A stretch of DNA of 64,000 nt from Eutypella sp. D-1 (Eukaryota; Ascomycota; Sordariomycetes; Xylariales; Diatrypaceae), in assembly GCA_023313575.1 (NCBI GenBank), contig JAJTTP010000010.1:1550001-1614000 (forward strand). Direction: 5' to 3'. The stretch's first letter is position 1; each line of letters opens with the position of its first letter. Below the pieces are notes generated by a model that did not search any database, was not told where the DNA came from, and saw only the letters and a list, made by a program, of their open reading frames with translations. This document shows, piece after piece, positions 11,113 through 24,231 of this stretch. The translations under genes were made by a program, and so were the position numbers.

Positions 11113-12518
11113 ATGATGGCGATTCCCTTGGCGAAGATTGGCATCCTGTCTATTGGCGACATGGGAATGGGGATCGCAAAGCTGCTAACTGCTCATGGAT
11201 TTTCCGTTGCCACGAACGGCAGCGGCCGCAGGTTAGCTACTTGTCCATCAAAACTACCTCAGTTTAGGCAGTCGGGTTCCTGGACCCCACATGCCCAGCA
11301 GACTGCTATGGTTCGGCTAACCGAACCACTAGCAACGACACCATCGAGAGGGCAAGAAACGCGCAGGTCGAGCTCCTGACGTCCGACGTGGACCTGGTGC
11401 GCGCCTGTCCCGTTATCCTCTCCGTGGTGCCGCCGCGCGACGCCGTCGCCACCGCGCAGCGAATTGCCGACGCATCGCGGGCCGTGCAACGAGCCGGGGC
11501 CGAAACGGCGGCCTTGCCTCCTCTCTACTTCGTAGACCTGAACGCCGTGGCGCCGTCAACGACACGGGGCATCGCCGCGCTGTTTAAAGAGGTACCGGAT
11601 GTCCGTTTCGTCGACGGGTGCATCATCGGGGCCCCGCCCTCGGCGTCGAAGGGTGGCGCCGGGGTGGAGGCAGAAGCAGAGGCAAAGTGGACCGTGCCGA
11701 GCGTGCCGACGTCGGGCCCGCACTCGCTCTCCGATATCCCCGACTACGGGCCCAGATTGCATGAAGTGCTTAACATCCGGCATATTGGGCCCACGATCGG
11801 GTCCGCGAGTGGGCTGAAGAGTGAGTTGATTTCCAATATGAACCGCATGAGGATAGACCCACCCCCCAACACACACACACACATCATCACGGTCATCTCT
11901 CCCTCTTATCACCTCACTATGGCCGAACTTCTTGTATAAAAGAGGACAACGTGTCAAGCATATTAGCTTCTGAGAGCGGGAAAACACCACTCATAAGCCC
12001 AGATATTCAAGAAACACACTAAACGATGACCGTGCTTCTACAAGACTGACCCCTTGCTAACAAAAAAAAACCCCTAACCAGTGTGTTTCGCGAGCACAAG
12101 CAAAGGCCTAACAGCAATCGCAATCCAAGCATTCACAACGGCGCAACAACTCGGCGTTCTCGGGGAGCTGCGACAAGAGCTTTCCTCGTCGCGGGCGCCG
12201 GCAGCGGGGCTGCTCGCAGCCGCGGAGCGCGGCCTCGTCGGGATGCCGCCCAAGGCGTACCGGTGGGTACGGGAGATGGAGGAGATCGCGCGCACGTTCG
12301 CGGAGGACGGCGGCTTCGCCGCACACCCCTCCATGTTCGCCGGCGCTGCCGAGGTCTACCGCGCCGTCGCTGAGGATACTGTGCTCGGGCGCGAGAGGGT
12401 CGGTGATAGGAAGCGCGGCCGCGATCCCGCGGACGTCGCTGAGGCTGTGGCTGAGGGGTTGCGGGACAAGAGGAGGAAGGAGGGGGATGTTGTTGTTGAG
12501 GAGGGAGCTGGGGATTAA
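11113..12518 (+). CDS. 6-phosphogluconate dehydrogenase-like NAD-binding protein (beta-hydroxyacid dehydrogenase family, DUF1932-type C-terminus)
   Basis: Three exons (11113-11231, 11333-11820, 12082-12518) join in frame to 347 residues. The N-terminus has the Rossmann motif IGILSIGDMGMG and a strand ending SVVPPRDA, as in 3-hydroxyisobutyrate dehydrogenase relatives. FVDLNAVAPST and the following FVDGCIIGAPP are the substrate-side motifs of this family. The C-terminal helical part begins with GLKMCFASTSKG, including the Lys typical of the active site, and resembles the DUF1932 domain. The second intron is long (261 bases) and carries a CA repeat. It probably oxidises a small hydroxyacid with NAD(P); substrate unknown. 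It lies directly beside the RIP island. ATG 11113 is followed at once by a second ATG, either of which could be used. Confidence 0.85.
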
Positions 12519-13956
12519 GGGGGGAAGGCCGGGGGGAGTCCCGAGCGGAAAGGGGGGGCGGGAGTTGTGCGCGTTACGGGGATGCGTTAGTGGGTTCGGG
12601 TGTATGTAAGTGTTAGACACGCATGGTTAGATATAAACACAGCATGAGTGTGGCCGCTCCCTATGCTACTCCCCCCGGCCTATTTCCGCCTGTCGTGGAA
12701 CTTAGCGTCCACCTCCAGAAATAAGTTAGGATCGATCTCGGTCTACAGGTCACGGACAGTATTGAACGGCCTGCCTCGTTGACAATCAACGCTACTACGT
12801 CTTATCCCGGACGTCCACAACATACCTACCCACTTCCACTTATCTCAAACTCTCACCATCTTTAGAAGGAAACGAATCACAGACCTGAGCAGCATTGCGA
12901 CAACACAGGAACGTAAACCATTACACACAGTAAAATCAGCTCGAAAGCAAGCAAGGCAAGTACGGCAAGCGAAATGTGGCATTGCCCCCTTTTTTTGAGG
13001 CTTTTGTATATTGCTTAGAGCCCCTCCGGGCTCATAACACGCCCACCCATTTGTAGTGGTGATTTTTGTATCGATGCGATGCATACATACACATACACGC
13101 CTTGGCCATGAATACCCTGTATGGACTGACTCCCTTCTCTCTCTCTGTGTGTGTGTGTGTGTCTCTTGGGATGATTTTTTTCTTCCGCTTGTTAAGCCTC
13201 ACTTCGCTTCTTTCCGGACCCTTTGTGATGAGACCAGAAGCAATGACGGATCGCACACCCCCCCCCCCACCCCGGGACCATTCCCAGATGGGGGTAACGA
13301 AGGCACGCCCCGTGCGTGAGCCTCCCCGAAGCGAACAGGACAGGAGCTGGCCGGGGACAAGGTGGGATCTCATTTGCCGGGACCCGAAACGTCAGTGCCG
13401 CTGCGGTGCGGTACGGAGCCGGGACTCGCGTTGGTATTGTGAGGTGTCCCCATCGTCCTATTCTGTTTTTGGTTTTTTTTTCCCTGGGTCGGCTTCCTGA
13501 GGTAATATATACGTCTATATATATAAACCAACCCGTACATAACTAGATAGATGGATTATTCTGGTCGAATTGTCGGCTATGAAATATTGCAGTAGTAATA
13601 AAACAAAAACCCTTACCCAGTAATCAACCCGACTTACAATAACACGGAAAAACAGGACTATCTTTCTACAGATGGGGGCCCAAAAAGGAGAAACAATTAA
13701 AAGAAATGACAGGAATCACTTGCTTGCTTGCGGTAGCATGATAAGGGTGGGACGGACGGACAGACGGGACAGAAAGAACGCACGCGCGCTTTTTTATGTC
13801 ATACACGTTGGGTATATATATATAACGAGAAGATGCACAAGACGGGCAGCAGTAGATAAATTTGTTCTCTGCGATATATATTCTGTTGTTGTTCGTCTTT
13901 CTAAAAAAGTGAGGAGGAAAAAAAAGATAGACCGCTTTGTTTGTTTTCTTTCCTAT
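12519..13956. other. Intergenic region between convergent genes
   Basis: The 3' ends of the 6PGDH-like gene and the transporter gene face each other here. A GT repeat (about 13147-13162) and an 11-C run (13258-13268) are visible. No coding exon is convincing. Confidence 0.6.
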
Positions 13957-16287
13957 CTACTGACCAGTCCGATTTGGCCTTGACTCGTCGACGTAGCTCG
14001 GGGAGCCCGGCTTGGGCGTGCCGCCCACCGCCAGCATGTTATCGTCGTCATTGTCATCGTCGGAATCGTCAGAAGAGTCGGAGTCGTCCTTGTTATGGGC
14101 AGCCAGGAGCCCTGCCTCCTCCTCGTCCGAGTCGCTGCTGCTGCCGCTGCCGCCGCGCTCGCTGCTCGAGGAGCCGGACAGGCCGCCGCCCTGCGGGGGT
14201 GGCAGCTCGTCCTGGTGGTGGTGCTGCTGGACGTCGAGCTGGGCCTCGTCGCGCATCTTGGACAGCTTCATGTAGTTGTAGAAGCCGATGGCGATGAGGG
14301 TGATGACGAGGCCCGAGATGTTGATGGGTGTCAGGCGGTCGTCGAACACGACGGCCGCCACGCCGATCGTCAGGACCTCCTTGAAGATGCCCGCGATCGA
14401 GAGCGTAACCACGCTGCTGCGCTTGAGCAGCGTGAATTCGCTCGCCGTCATCAGGAAGGCGATCGTGCCGGGGAACAGCAGGATCAGCGGGGTCTTAACG
14501 GGGCCCCACTCGGCGCTGAGCTCGCGCAGACCCCCTATGAGCGCGGGGATCCCCTCCACGGGCACGGCGATCAGCATCAGGGTCAGGAACATGATGGGCG
14601 CGAGGAAGAAGATGCTGGAGAACGGGTTCGAGGTCGCGGGGTTCCGGAGCAGGAGGATCTGCGTCAGGCCCCAGCGGAAGCCGGAAAAGAAGGCGGCCGA
14701 TATGACGAGCACGAAGCCGCTCAGCTCGAACTCGATCTCGCCCGCCACCATCATGAGCACGCCGACGGTCATGGTGGCGATGATGGCCACGAGTCTCCAC
14801 GTCGGGCTCTCGAGGCGGAAAAGGAAGGCGAATATTAACACGAAGGCTAGGGAAGAGGATTTGCACATGGCTGGAAAAGAAGGATTGAGTTAGCATAGTA
14901 TCCCCACAGCACCGCATTTTGGATGTGAATTGATGACGTACTATAAAATGTAAGGGTGATGAACTTCAGGGAAGTGTTCCCCAGTCCAATGTCCAAGCCG
15001 GTGGCGGCGCCACAAGGTCCTATCCTCGTGAAGTAGAAGGTTTTGGACATGACCGGCCGGTCACGCTCGGGCTCTGTCTCGTGCCTGGACCGGCCCAGAT
15101 CCGAACTATGCTGCGCGTTGCTCGGCCTTAAAGATGGGACGAAGTATAAGACTAGACAGGATAAAGCAAACTGTACAAGCATATGCATGGATGTCGTAAA
15201 TAGGGGGAAAGCAAAATTGAGTCTGTCCGAGTCGAACATCCACTTATTATACTATCATTGGGGGGGGTTCGAGTTAGCATTCCGCGAGTGATGAGCTGAG
15301 CGTGAAACATGGCAGGCAGCCACGCACGGGGGGGGGGCCATGAGGCCGTAAAATACGGAACATGGTGGTCAGTAGAGGGGCACTTACCAGAGATATAGAA
15401 AGAGAAAATATGTACCACAAGGCGATCAGGACGCCATTAACGGCTAACCGCCTGATGACAGTCTGATCAGCCTCTTTCCGGTCTTCGTCCGAGAGTTTTT
15501 CACGGGCTATCCGCTGGTCCAGTCTCGTGTTCCGCCGCCGCTTGCGCTCTTTCCGCTTCTTCTCCTTCCGCGTAAGCCCCGTCTCCTCATCATCGTGTAG
15601 GTCCTCGTCTGACAGGCTGTCGTCACCGCCGCTGCCGCCGGGGGCTTCTCTGGGAAGAAACCCTTCGCGGCTCTCCTCTGATATCTTGGCGTCCCCCTCC
15701 AACGTGGAATTCCTCCGATTATATGAAACCTGCCGTCTGTGACTACTAGCGCCGGCGCCGCTCCCGGAGTTGCCGTGTAGACTGTTCTGGTTAAATGTCA
15801 GGGTGCTGCGGCGCCGGCGGTGACCAGCCGGCGCGATGGGATCCATCTCGATGTCTTCAGAGGGTCGGCCGGGGGTGGTGGTAGAGGAGGAAGCGACACC
15901 ACCGGCATCCGTAAGCCTATCCAACCTAAAGCTCGTGGTGGCAGAAGCGGCGGACAAAGGGACGGAGAAATCGACTGAGGTCGCAGAATTGGGAGCTGTG
16001 AGGACACTCTCGACGGGTTGCGTGGGTGCCCGAGTTGTCGAGTTCGACGGCGCGCTTGTCCTCGTGGTACTCGATGGTGTTGATGTTACCCTTGGTGGTA
16101 CAGCGAGGCTGAGCTTCTGGTTCTTCTGCTGCCCCTGTTCGTCTTGCCGCGATGGTGGTGGGTATGATTGTGACTGTGACTGTGACGTGGAAGCGGGCGT
16201 GGAAGCTGACGCGAACGCGGATGTGGTGGAAGTGTTGTTGGTAGAATTTGATACTTGGTGAATGGTAGACAAAGGTGAAGGAGACAT
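13957..16287 (-). CDS. Triose-phosphate/nucleotide-sugar transporter family membrane protein (TPT, DUF250)
   Basis: Three exons (16287-15388, 15251-14942, 14870-13957; introns 15252-15387 and 14871-14941) give 707 residues. The first 280 or so are Ser/Thr-rich, ending in a basic, probably cytosolic segment. Then come about ten hydrophobic helices with the family signature YNKWMF, TRIGPCGAATGLDIGLGN, TMCKSSSLAF and FRWGLTQILL. The C-terminal tail is acidic and Ser-rich. Family members exchange phosphorylated sugars or nucleotide sugars in Golgi, ER or organelle membranes; the exact substrate is not readable. The family's closest fungal members are drug/metabolite-transporter-like solute carriers of unknown cargo. 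The protein is longer than usual (300-450) because of the two disordered tails. Confidence 0.9.
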
Positions 16288-19200
16288 AGTTTTTATCTAT
16301 TTACAGGGGGGACCAAGACAACGGTCCAAAAAAGGGAAAGAAAATAACTGGTCAACTACAGTATAGGGGGGGGGGGTTAGGAGAAGAGGGACCCGGTGTA
16401 TTCGAACCATAACGGTACGGTATAGCACGGAGTACGAAAGTACGAAGAAGAACGAAGTACTCCAGGGCTATGTCTGTATGTACGGGATCCCGTATGTACT
16501 CTAGAGCTTAGCTATGCTATGTAGTTAGAATGTGACGGGAGCAAACAAGGGAGTGGAGGGGGGTCCTAAGGGGGGGGGGAGGGGGGCCGCAAGAACCATG
16601 AGGCGAGATGAGATGCCAAATCAATGACAGATACGATTACGGGATATGGAAATGCGGCAGTGCGGATGAGATGGGCTTGGATGGGTAGATGAGTCGGGTT
16701 CCAGTTAGTAAATTGGTTAGTAAATGAGTTAGTAAATGGTTGAATTGCGGATATTGAAGTTGAAGGTGGATAATGGAATACATACTAAGGAATACCTCCC
16801 CCAGCTCCCCAAATGGCCAGTCAACAATGGCCCCTGATGGTCCCTGATGGTCCCTACGTAGGCCCTACTTAGTATGTACAACTGGCCTAGACTTTTGCTC
16901 AGGTGGTCCTTCAATGGGGAATTAAAAGTGCTGGAAACTACACTATCATGCCCGCTAGGCTTAGTCCAGGCCGACAAGTCTGGCAAGTCTGACAGTGTCA
17001 AAGTGTTGATGCTGCCGTTAAGCCCCCCCGTCAAGCCCGTTAACCCATGGAGGTTGAAGGATCTCAGGGTTGCCAAGATGCGTTGCATGCTTGGGGTGTC
17101 AGATGCTTGCCCTATTAGGGCTAGTCAGATTGAGCAGAGAAAGGTACCAATCATGTAGGCTAGGAAGTCCCGGTTTCTGAGACGGCACCCATGTACAAGT
17201 ATGTAAGTTATCTACACAGGTACCTACCTCATGCATCCCGTTACATATAGGAGGTAGATCCTGAGAAGACTCTGACTTTTCCCGAGGTCTAGGTAAAACC
17301 TAACATTGCTTAATAACTAGATGCCAGCATTCAAGGTTACCTATACAATTTCAGATGATACAAGATCTACTCGATAGCGAAATTCCTCTACATAGGTGAG
17401 CATATGTTGACTCGTGCATTTCTGCCTCCTGTAGCTATAAGTACTTACCATATTTGCATAATATGGGGACATCCGCAGCAGCCGATCTACTATGTACGTA
17501 CCTGTAAGCCTGACTGGTACCGATAACTTTCCAGCGGGGGGCCTGGGAATGCCCTGGCAGGCCAGCAGGCATATGTAGAGGGTGCCTGGTACCTTGGAGC
17601 GTGCCCTTCTGTTCACATACATAGGGGTCCTCTGAAAGTCCCGAAGTTCCGATTCAAGACGAACTTTATCCCAGCTGACCATTGAAACCCAAAATCCAAA
17701 ATTGCCCATGCAGGTTGTGGATATATTTCCGGTATCTGTAACCATTTTATGTGGACTTCTTTTCCTGGTACCCTATGTAAGTAGGGTAGGTACCATTTAG
17801 TATGTCAATATGCATGAGAATTTCAAGTAAGGAACCCTGAGAGAAGAAATGGAAAAAAAAAAAAACAAGCAGCAGAACAGAAAGAAACAAGAGGCGATTT
17901 TGTTTCTAGAAACTCTGAACACTCCCCCCCCCCTTCCTCCTAAAAGCTAGAACAAATGATAACTACCTATAGTATTAAAAAAAAATTGAAAGTTTCCAGA
18001 ATGTCTACCTATATCGTATAGCGAAATTTGTATGCCCGGGTAACTAAAGTAGAGTGCTTCGCTTAGGCAGCTCGCTACGTGTTATATTGGCTGGGCTGAT
18101 AGGTTCCCGCCGCCAAATGTCCCAATGTCCAATGTTAAAAAGGGGAGCCCTGCCCTGCCCGCCCTATCATCGATATGGTTTTTACGTACAACCCGACAAA
18201 AACCGTTCACTTATGTAATTGAGAAAAATGAGACCTAGTAGGTAGGTAGGTAAGTTGATGAGAGCCACCTGGCCTGGCTGACCTGCTGGCCTGGGCAGGC
18301 TTCTTGTATTGTTTTCCTTGTTTCACAGGATTTGCAGAAAATATGAAGCAGCGGTGGCATGCGGTCTGGACTTGTCGCATACAGGAGCATGGTACTAACT
18401 ATGTATGTAGGCTGTAGGATGTATGTAATAGTGTGTGTGTATTTCCCTCTTTTGTCATTCATTGCTAGCTAGCTAGCCTGCCTGCCTGCCGCCCAACCAA
18501 CTCGCGCCGCCGTACCAGTGACCCAGTCCCGGTTCCGGGCCCCCTCTTCCCCCCCGTGGATCTGGGATCCGATTCCCCGTCGAGATGCAACCCACTCTCT
18601 GCTCTCCAGTCAGTTACCAGCCCACCTGAATTGCAACCCTACCAAGTCACCCAGGGCTGCACTGGAGCCGGCCAATCCAACCATCGCTGCTGGCCCAAGG
18701 TCCTGACCGACTGACCGACCGGCGGGCGAGCGTTGAATTTGTGAGGACACATGCTTTCTTTCCATGCTTACTTACATATCCCACTTATATATATGTAGGT
18801 ACCCTACATACTCTACCTATGTGGCAGAGGATGGATCCATCCAGGCCAAGCTTGCCAGCCCAGCCCAGCCCAAAAAATCTGGGGAAAGGAGGAGGGGGGG
18901 GTTAAAGGAGGGTATACGAGAAGGAGGGGTCTCATCTATAGTTTTTACGAGATCCTCCGAGCCCTCTGTCATGCCGAACACCGCTCTTCTTCTTCTAAAC
19001 TACTTATGCTGTGAAATACTTAGTAGGACTCTTTCGTTAATGAGAGATATGATCTGGCAGTGCGGTTATGACTAACCAGCCCCCGCCTGCGTCCGCTAGG
19101 AAGAGGTATGTATACAGAAGTATATTCTTACTTAATAAATAGCATAAATTGTATATAACCTCCTATCCGATACTAAATGGAACAGCTCGGTGTAAACCTC

Positions 19201-19365
19201 ACAGCCCACGATGCACCCCCCCCCCCAACCAACCTCCAGCAATGAGAGAGTTGAAGTCCTGAAAATATCTACGATTCGGCCCGGAGACGGCATAGTACCA
19301 CTCAAGTCTTTGGGTGCATCTATAGGAGCCACCAGCCAGATATCTTTAGATGCCTGCATAGTAGA

Positions 19366-19407
<42 letters not shown>

Positions 19408-21129
19408 CCTTCTCACCTGGCGAGGTTGCAGCTCCCAGGCAGGCTGTCAGGTGAATGTCACATCGAAGGTGTGTAGAGCAGACTACCTGGGTAGTTGTAG
19501 GCATCTGAACAAGGTAGGCCAGCATCCAATTGGCATGGATGGACGCATTGTCTCGTTCATGCATTCGGGCGTGTTGAGCAGAAAAGGTTATGCGGGGTCA
19601 AGCAACCACTTGGCCACCTACCTATCCGTCGATATCCTAAGTTAGGTGTGACTGACTGGCTGTGTGACGGTTGTAGCGTGCAACCAGACAACAAGGGGGG
19701 TTTTGCAGGACCTTTCCTGTCACTGTGTACTTGAATATGTATGTAAGTAGCACCAACCAGGTGTTAGATAGCTCTAGGCCGTACAGGGCAGAAGACAGGA
19801 GGAAGAAAGAGCATGTATGGAAGAGGCTCGGTCAAGTCCCGCCTAGATTGCTTTCGCGGTGATGTTCACGTCCGCCATCCATCCCGACTTTACATGTAGA
19901 CTCGTAGAGAGAACTGCATTTTCTAGCCTGCCAACCTACCTAAGCTTACTTATAATTTACCCCTGGCTACCGGCTTCATCGCATCAAGCATGAAGTTCAT
20001 CTCGATTTAGCTTCCGGAGACTAGCAAAAACTAGGTAGGTTCTTAGGTATATCGACCTGATCTACCGCGACGGCCTGCATAGCTAGCTCATCGCCCATCT
20101 ACAGACTAGACAGAGCACCCAAAACTTAGGGAGATACATAGTGTTAAGATAGTAAGCGTGGCTTTCTTTCCTTGTTGGAGAACGGGGAAGATGGGGATGA
20201 CGCCCGGGGGAGGGGGAGGGGGGTATGGGGGGGGGGGGGGGTTGGAGTTGGGGTTGGGGGTGAATTTGGTTTGCGATCGTCAGAGGCGGCGGCGGCCCGG
20301 AAATTGGGATTGTACAAGAGATCCGCGCTTGAAGACGTCAGTCAGTCAACCAGTCAGTTAATCAGTCAGTTATCGGTAAAGCTCAGTAGGTAGATAGATC
20401 TTATTAGTGTAAGCAAGTACTTTGGTTCCCAGTCTACATAAGGTGCGTAAGATACACACACATACGTAGTTACTATGGTGAAGAAGAAAAGAAAAATCTT
20501 GTGTAAATTGTGAATATCTACAAAGAATGCGAAGTTATAACTCTCTTATCTGACACGACACGCGCTGCTTACTCCAGGCAGGACATCTGGCGTGAGCATA
20601 TGTACGAGTCACCTTCCTTATGGTCGGGTATGTGCTTGTCAAGCTTGTGCGTCTTGTTTTTAGGGTATGCCAAGCTTTCATGATATTACAGCCCTAATGA
20701 CGTGCTGGCGATCGACTTATATCGAAGGTGTTTGTGTACAGGTTGCTAAGTAGGTATGTAATAAGTTCCGAGTAAAATATATGTTGTGGGAGAGCCAAAG
20801 GTACCTACTTCATCCCATCTTGAGTAGGCGCTTAGGGGGTAAGTTCTTACGTAGCTATATCACACTGTCTAGATGAACCCTGATCGATCGACTCCTATAC
20901 AGGGTTTTTTTTTCCCTTTCTAGGAGGATGTTCGAAACAGAGAAGAATTTGATTATTTCTACAGCTAGGAAGGCTAGGAAATTTCCCCAGTATGCTTTGA
21001 GCTTTAAGAGCCAGCACTCGCCCGCGCGGCTGTTCTCATGCCGCACGAAGGACGACTCATTCAAAGAATTTCCCCCCAAACCCCCGACTCCTGTGTATGG
21101 AATGGATTATCGACGATAAAGCTCTACAC
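16288..21129. other. Long gene-poor stretch (4.8 kb)
   Basis: I see no exon with a recognisable protein here. The longest frame (17341-17745, minus, 134 codons) has no family features. The stretch holds TAGGTA-type words (for example 17218-17230, 18234-18253, 18793-18815, 20031-20050), G runs of 9-15 bases (16366, 16571, 20227), C runs of 10-11 (17926, 19216) and a TA repeat. A non-coding RNA gene is possible but not visible. Confidence 0.5.
19368..19401. repeat. TA dinucleotide microsatellite
   Basis: This is about 17 uninterrupted TA units in intergenic DNA, likely length-variable between strains. Confidence 0.95.
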
Positions 21130-22923
21130 CTACGGCAGGATGCGCATCTCCTCCTTCCTGTCCTTTGCGAAATCGTCCTTGTAGCGGTCCCAGAGCTTCT
21201 CGAGCTCCTCGACGTAGAGGTCGTGCAGCTGGTCGACGTACTCCTGGTCCGTGGCCATGGACTGCTCGACCTTGATGGGGGCGCCGACGACGATGTCCAT
21301 GGGGCGGCGGTACGGCATGAGGCCCACGTCGTAGTTGAAGATGCCGCGGCCGTGCATGAACGGCAGCGTGAACTTCCACACCTTGAGGATGAACATCTGG
21401 ATCTGGTGCACGAACGGGTGCTCGCGGGGCGGGAGCTGGTCGTACAGGTCGTTCTCGCCAAAACAGAGCACGGGCACCAGGTCGGCGCCGGTACGGATCG
21501 CGATCTTGATGAAGCCTTTCCGCTCTTGCAGGATCAACCGCATATTGCCGGGCTGGGCCTCGAGGGACTCCCGGGCGCCTCCGACCACAATGGTCACGCC
21601 GCGACCCATACCCTCGCCGTTAGAGCCTCCCCGCGTTAGGATGTTGATGATAGACTCCTTGGACACTGAACGGACCCCCATGGCGAGGATATAGTCGCGG
21701 TAGAAGGGTACTCGGAAGTTCGAGTCCAGCGTGAGAAGGCTATTCGTGATCCCAGGAAACTTCTCGGAGAAGCCCAGGGCTTCTGTGGCGAAAGCTGCCC
21801 ATGCACCGTGTGATATGATGCCATGGGGGTGGTAACCGAATATGTATTTACGTGTTGGTGGTAGATCGCACGTTTTGTGTAGCGTCGCCGGGAAGTATCC
21901 GGCGAAGAGATGCCACCAGTAGCTCCTGCGAACCCACTCCCATCGGTACCTCAGCGAGCCGTCGGTGGCAGCTTTGGAGGTGAGTACGTGTAGCAGGTAA
22001 ATGAGCAATAGCGGCCAAGTGAACGGGTTGGCGCAAAGACCGAAGAATAGAGAGACGGTGAGAACGATGCCGAGGCAATGGATAAGCACCACCGTGGTCT
22101 GTACCCGACGCTTGAGAGGGACGTCCCAAGGAGCCCACCTAATGCCGCCGTTTTTGTTACGGGGCTTCTGGGCACGCTGGACTTCTTCCATACCCATATC
22201 ATCAAGATCAGGGTCTGATTCCTCACCCGAGCGGACAGGCTGGGCACGTCTCTTGTGTAAATGCTCGCCGTTGCGATTATCCATTCTCGTTTTGAGAGCC
22301 GACGCATAGCTAACATAGTCGTGAGCTACACTCGGCTGATCAGTGTGCCCCAATGTCTCCTCTGAAGTCACAGATCCGGCGCTTCTTCCATTTGTCTTCG
22401 TTTGGTCGGCTGCGAACTGTTGACCTTTAGAATTTCCGTCTTGTGGTGGAGGAGCTGCGGCGACCTCCGCAAAGCTTCCGGTTTCCGCTGGCATGTTGAC
22501 TTCAGGTTGCTTTCGCTTTAGGATTTTATGTGGTATCTTCCTAAGGCTCCCAGCTCTAGAGTTGGGGGACGGGATGTTGAACCCAGCGGTGGGCTGACTT
22601 TCGGTAGCAGCAAAAGCCACGGCTTTCTTCGCTGGCTTCTGTGATGGCGATGCGACCTCTCTTTTGTCTTGTAGGTGACTCTCTCCGTTGTTGCGAGGGA
22701 TGCGGCCGTTATCTGTCGAAGATGCTGAAGATGCCGAAGATCGACGCAGGGACTGTAGGATTGTGCGATAGGAAGGGTCGTGGGTTTCTCGTTGGTGATT
22801 CTGCCGGTCGTGGATGTCAGAGCTACGTCTTTGTAACATTACACCCATACGTGGGAGTCTGGAGGGTCGACGCCCGTCCGGGGTCACATGTATATCTTGT
22901 GAAATATGTTCCTTGTCCGCCAT
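21130..22923 (-). CDS. DGA1: Diacylglycerol O-acyltransferase, DGAT2 family
   Basis: This single exon of 597 residues starts at an ATG that opens the frame. The enzyme transfers an acyl group from acyl-CoA to diacylglycerol, the last step of triacylglycerol synthesis, at the ER and lipid droplets. A basic, low-complexity N-terminal region of about 270 residues precedes a hydrophobic hairpin (TTVVLIHCLGIVLTV and the segment after it). The catalytic HPHG lies near residue 363, followed by RVPFYRDYILAMGVRSVSKES, then VVGGARESLEA and ERKGFIKIA, all DGAT2 hallmarks. The catalytic half matches the family length; the N-terminal extension is longer than in yeast Dga1 and may be regulatory. An internal start cannot be excluded. 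The next gene upstream is a phosphoinositide-type phospholipase on the same strand. Confidence 0.94.
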   Translation of the reverse strand: MADKEHISQDIHVTPDGRRPSRLPRMGVMLQRRSSDIHDRQNHQRETHDPSYRTILQSLRRSSASSASSTDNGRIPRNNGESHLQDKREVASPSQKPAKKAVAFAATESQPTAGFNIPSPNSRAGSLRKIPHKILKRKQPEVNMPAETGSFAEVAAAPPPQDGNSKGQQFAADQTKTNGRSAGSVTSEETLGHTDQPSVAHDYVSYASALKTRMDNRNGEHLHKRRAQPVRSGEESDPDLDDMGMEEVQRAQKPRNKNGGIRWAPWDVPLKRRVQTTVVLIHCLGIVLTVSLFFGLCANPFTWPLLLIYLLHVLTSKAATDGSLRYRWEWVRRSYWWHLFAGYFPATLHKTCDLPPTRKYIFGYHPHGIISHGAWAAFATEALGFSEKFPGITNSLLTLDSNFRVPFYRDYILAMGVRSVSKESIINILTRGGSNGEGMGRGVTIVVGGARESLEAQPGNMRLILQERKGFIKIAIRTGADLVPVLCFGENDLYDQLPPREHPFVHQIQMFILKVWKFTLPFMHGRGIFNYDVGLMPYRRPMDIVVGAPIKVEQSMATDQEYVDQLHDLYVEELEKLWDRYKDDFAKDRKEEMRILP

Positions 22924-24231
22924 GATTGAGCCCTATATATGGGAGGAAGGGGGTTACGGGAAACATTGAAAGTAAACCGTAACGAGCAGAGTACGTACCT
23001 AAGTAGGTATTTAGGGAAAGACTACCTAGGTACTCGAGTAAGAAGCGCAAGGAGCTCTCGCACCCAGGTAGGTTAGGAGATACTTTGCAAATTCAGCGTG
23101 TCCCAACCTTGGAAGCTTCAGAACTTAAACTTCGCTGGTGTCAGCCCGTCGAAGCTTACTGTAAGCTCCTTTCCCTGCGTTCCTAGGTTTGTATACGCAG
23201 AGCTGTGAGAGTCAGGTTGTGATGAGCTAAACGGGTATAATGTAAGTTATGAAGAATAATCAGACAAATAATGGAAAGAAGGCTTTAAAAGGTTTAAGGA
23301 GCGGCGACGTCTCTGTCCACAGAGAGAGTATAAGTAAGTTGTAAATTACAGTTGAAACAAGAGGGAATTATATAAATATAACAAGTTCGATCGAATGACA
23401 ATTAAGCAGAATTGAGTAACCTAGGTAGGGTTAAAAAAAAAGACAGGAACTAAAAACTAAGACATATGAATGGGCAAATCTGATGAGGGAAAAAAAAAGA
23501 ATAAGAGTTAATTACTACGGATGTGCCACTGGAAGACGGAGGTCGGGCTTTGAGAAGTTCATATTTGGATGAATGACGTTTGTGCCTCTAATTAGCGGCA
23601 GAGTTGGTCGCCGATGATTGGCACGGTGCTAATGACGGATGGAGTACGAAGTAAGTACGACATTATCGCAATTGGTGATCCTATGTAAATCCAGCAGCTA
23701 TTCACGCACCTGCAACAACCTTGCCGGAGCTACCGAACTTGGGCTGCTAAAGGTTGGCTCCACTTCCCTTACAACCTGCCAATTCAGCGGCAACTTCAGC
23801 CCCAGCCTAACTGCTATTTAGCTTAGCTTTACGGAGTGACTGACGTTAAATGAACCGAGGCATCCTGTTGCCTCCCTCCCTTTTTACCACATGCGATCGA
23901 TCCCGAAAACGATGCAACACGCAACCATGCAACGTGGGTGGTGTCGTGTCGTTTATAGAGCAGAGTTTTTTTCTCTTCAAGTCACAGCTGCCTATACGAA
24001 GCTCCAGAACTCCCTTATGGCGAGAAAAAACATGTGTTTCATAGTATTAATTAGGTAATTCTAGGTATTATTCTAAGCTCGGTCTATCGGTATAGTTCTA
24101 TCGGCCGCCGTCTACATGCTCCGTATCTACCTGCCTCCTTTAAAATGCCGTCCGACATGTGATCCAGTATCCCCAGTGTCCGCTCTTAAACATAGACAAA
24201 AAAAGATAATTCAAACAAGGGCCCTTTTTTT
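22924..24231. other. Intergenic region upstream of DGAT2
   Basis: This holds the DGAT2 promoter and the 3' flank of the PI-PLC gene. A cluster of TAGGTA/TACCTA words lies at 22991-23075 and A-rich runs at 23432-23500. No coding exon is seen. Confidence 0.6.

Noticed and set aside
14095..14838. 247-codon plus-strand frame opposite the transporter gene
   Set aside because: His/Glu/Asp/Arg-rich antisense shadow of transmembrane codons; no family features.
16395..16420. TTCGAA-containing segment resembling a tRNA T-arm
   Set aside because: The flanking bases do not pair as a T stem and no acceptor, D or anticodon arm is found at the right distances.
17341..17745. 134-codon minus-strand frame in the gene-poor stretch
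   Set aside because: No motif or membrane/signal pattern; region is rich in short repeated words that can keep frames open.
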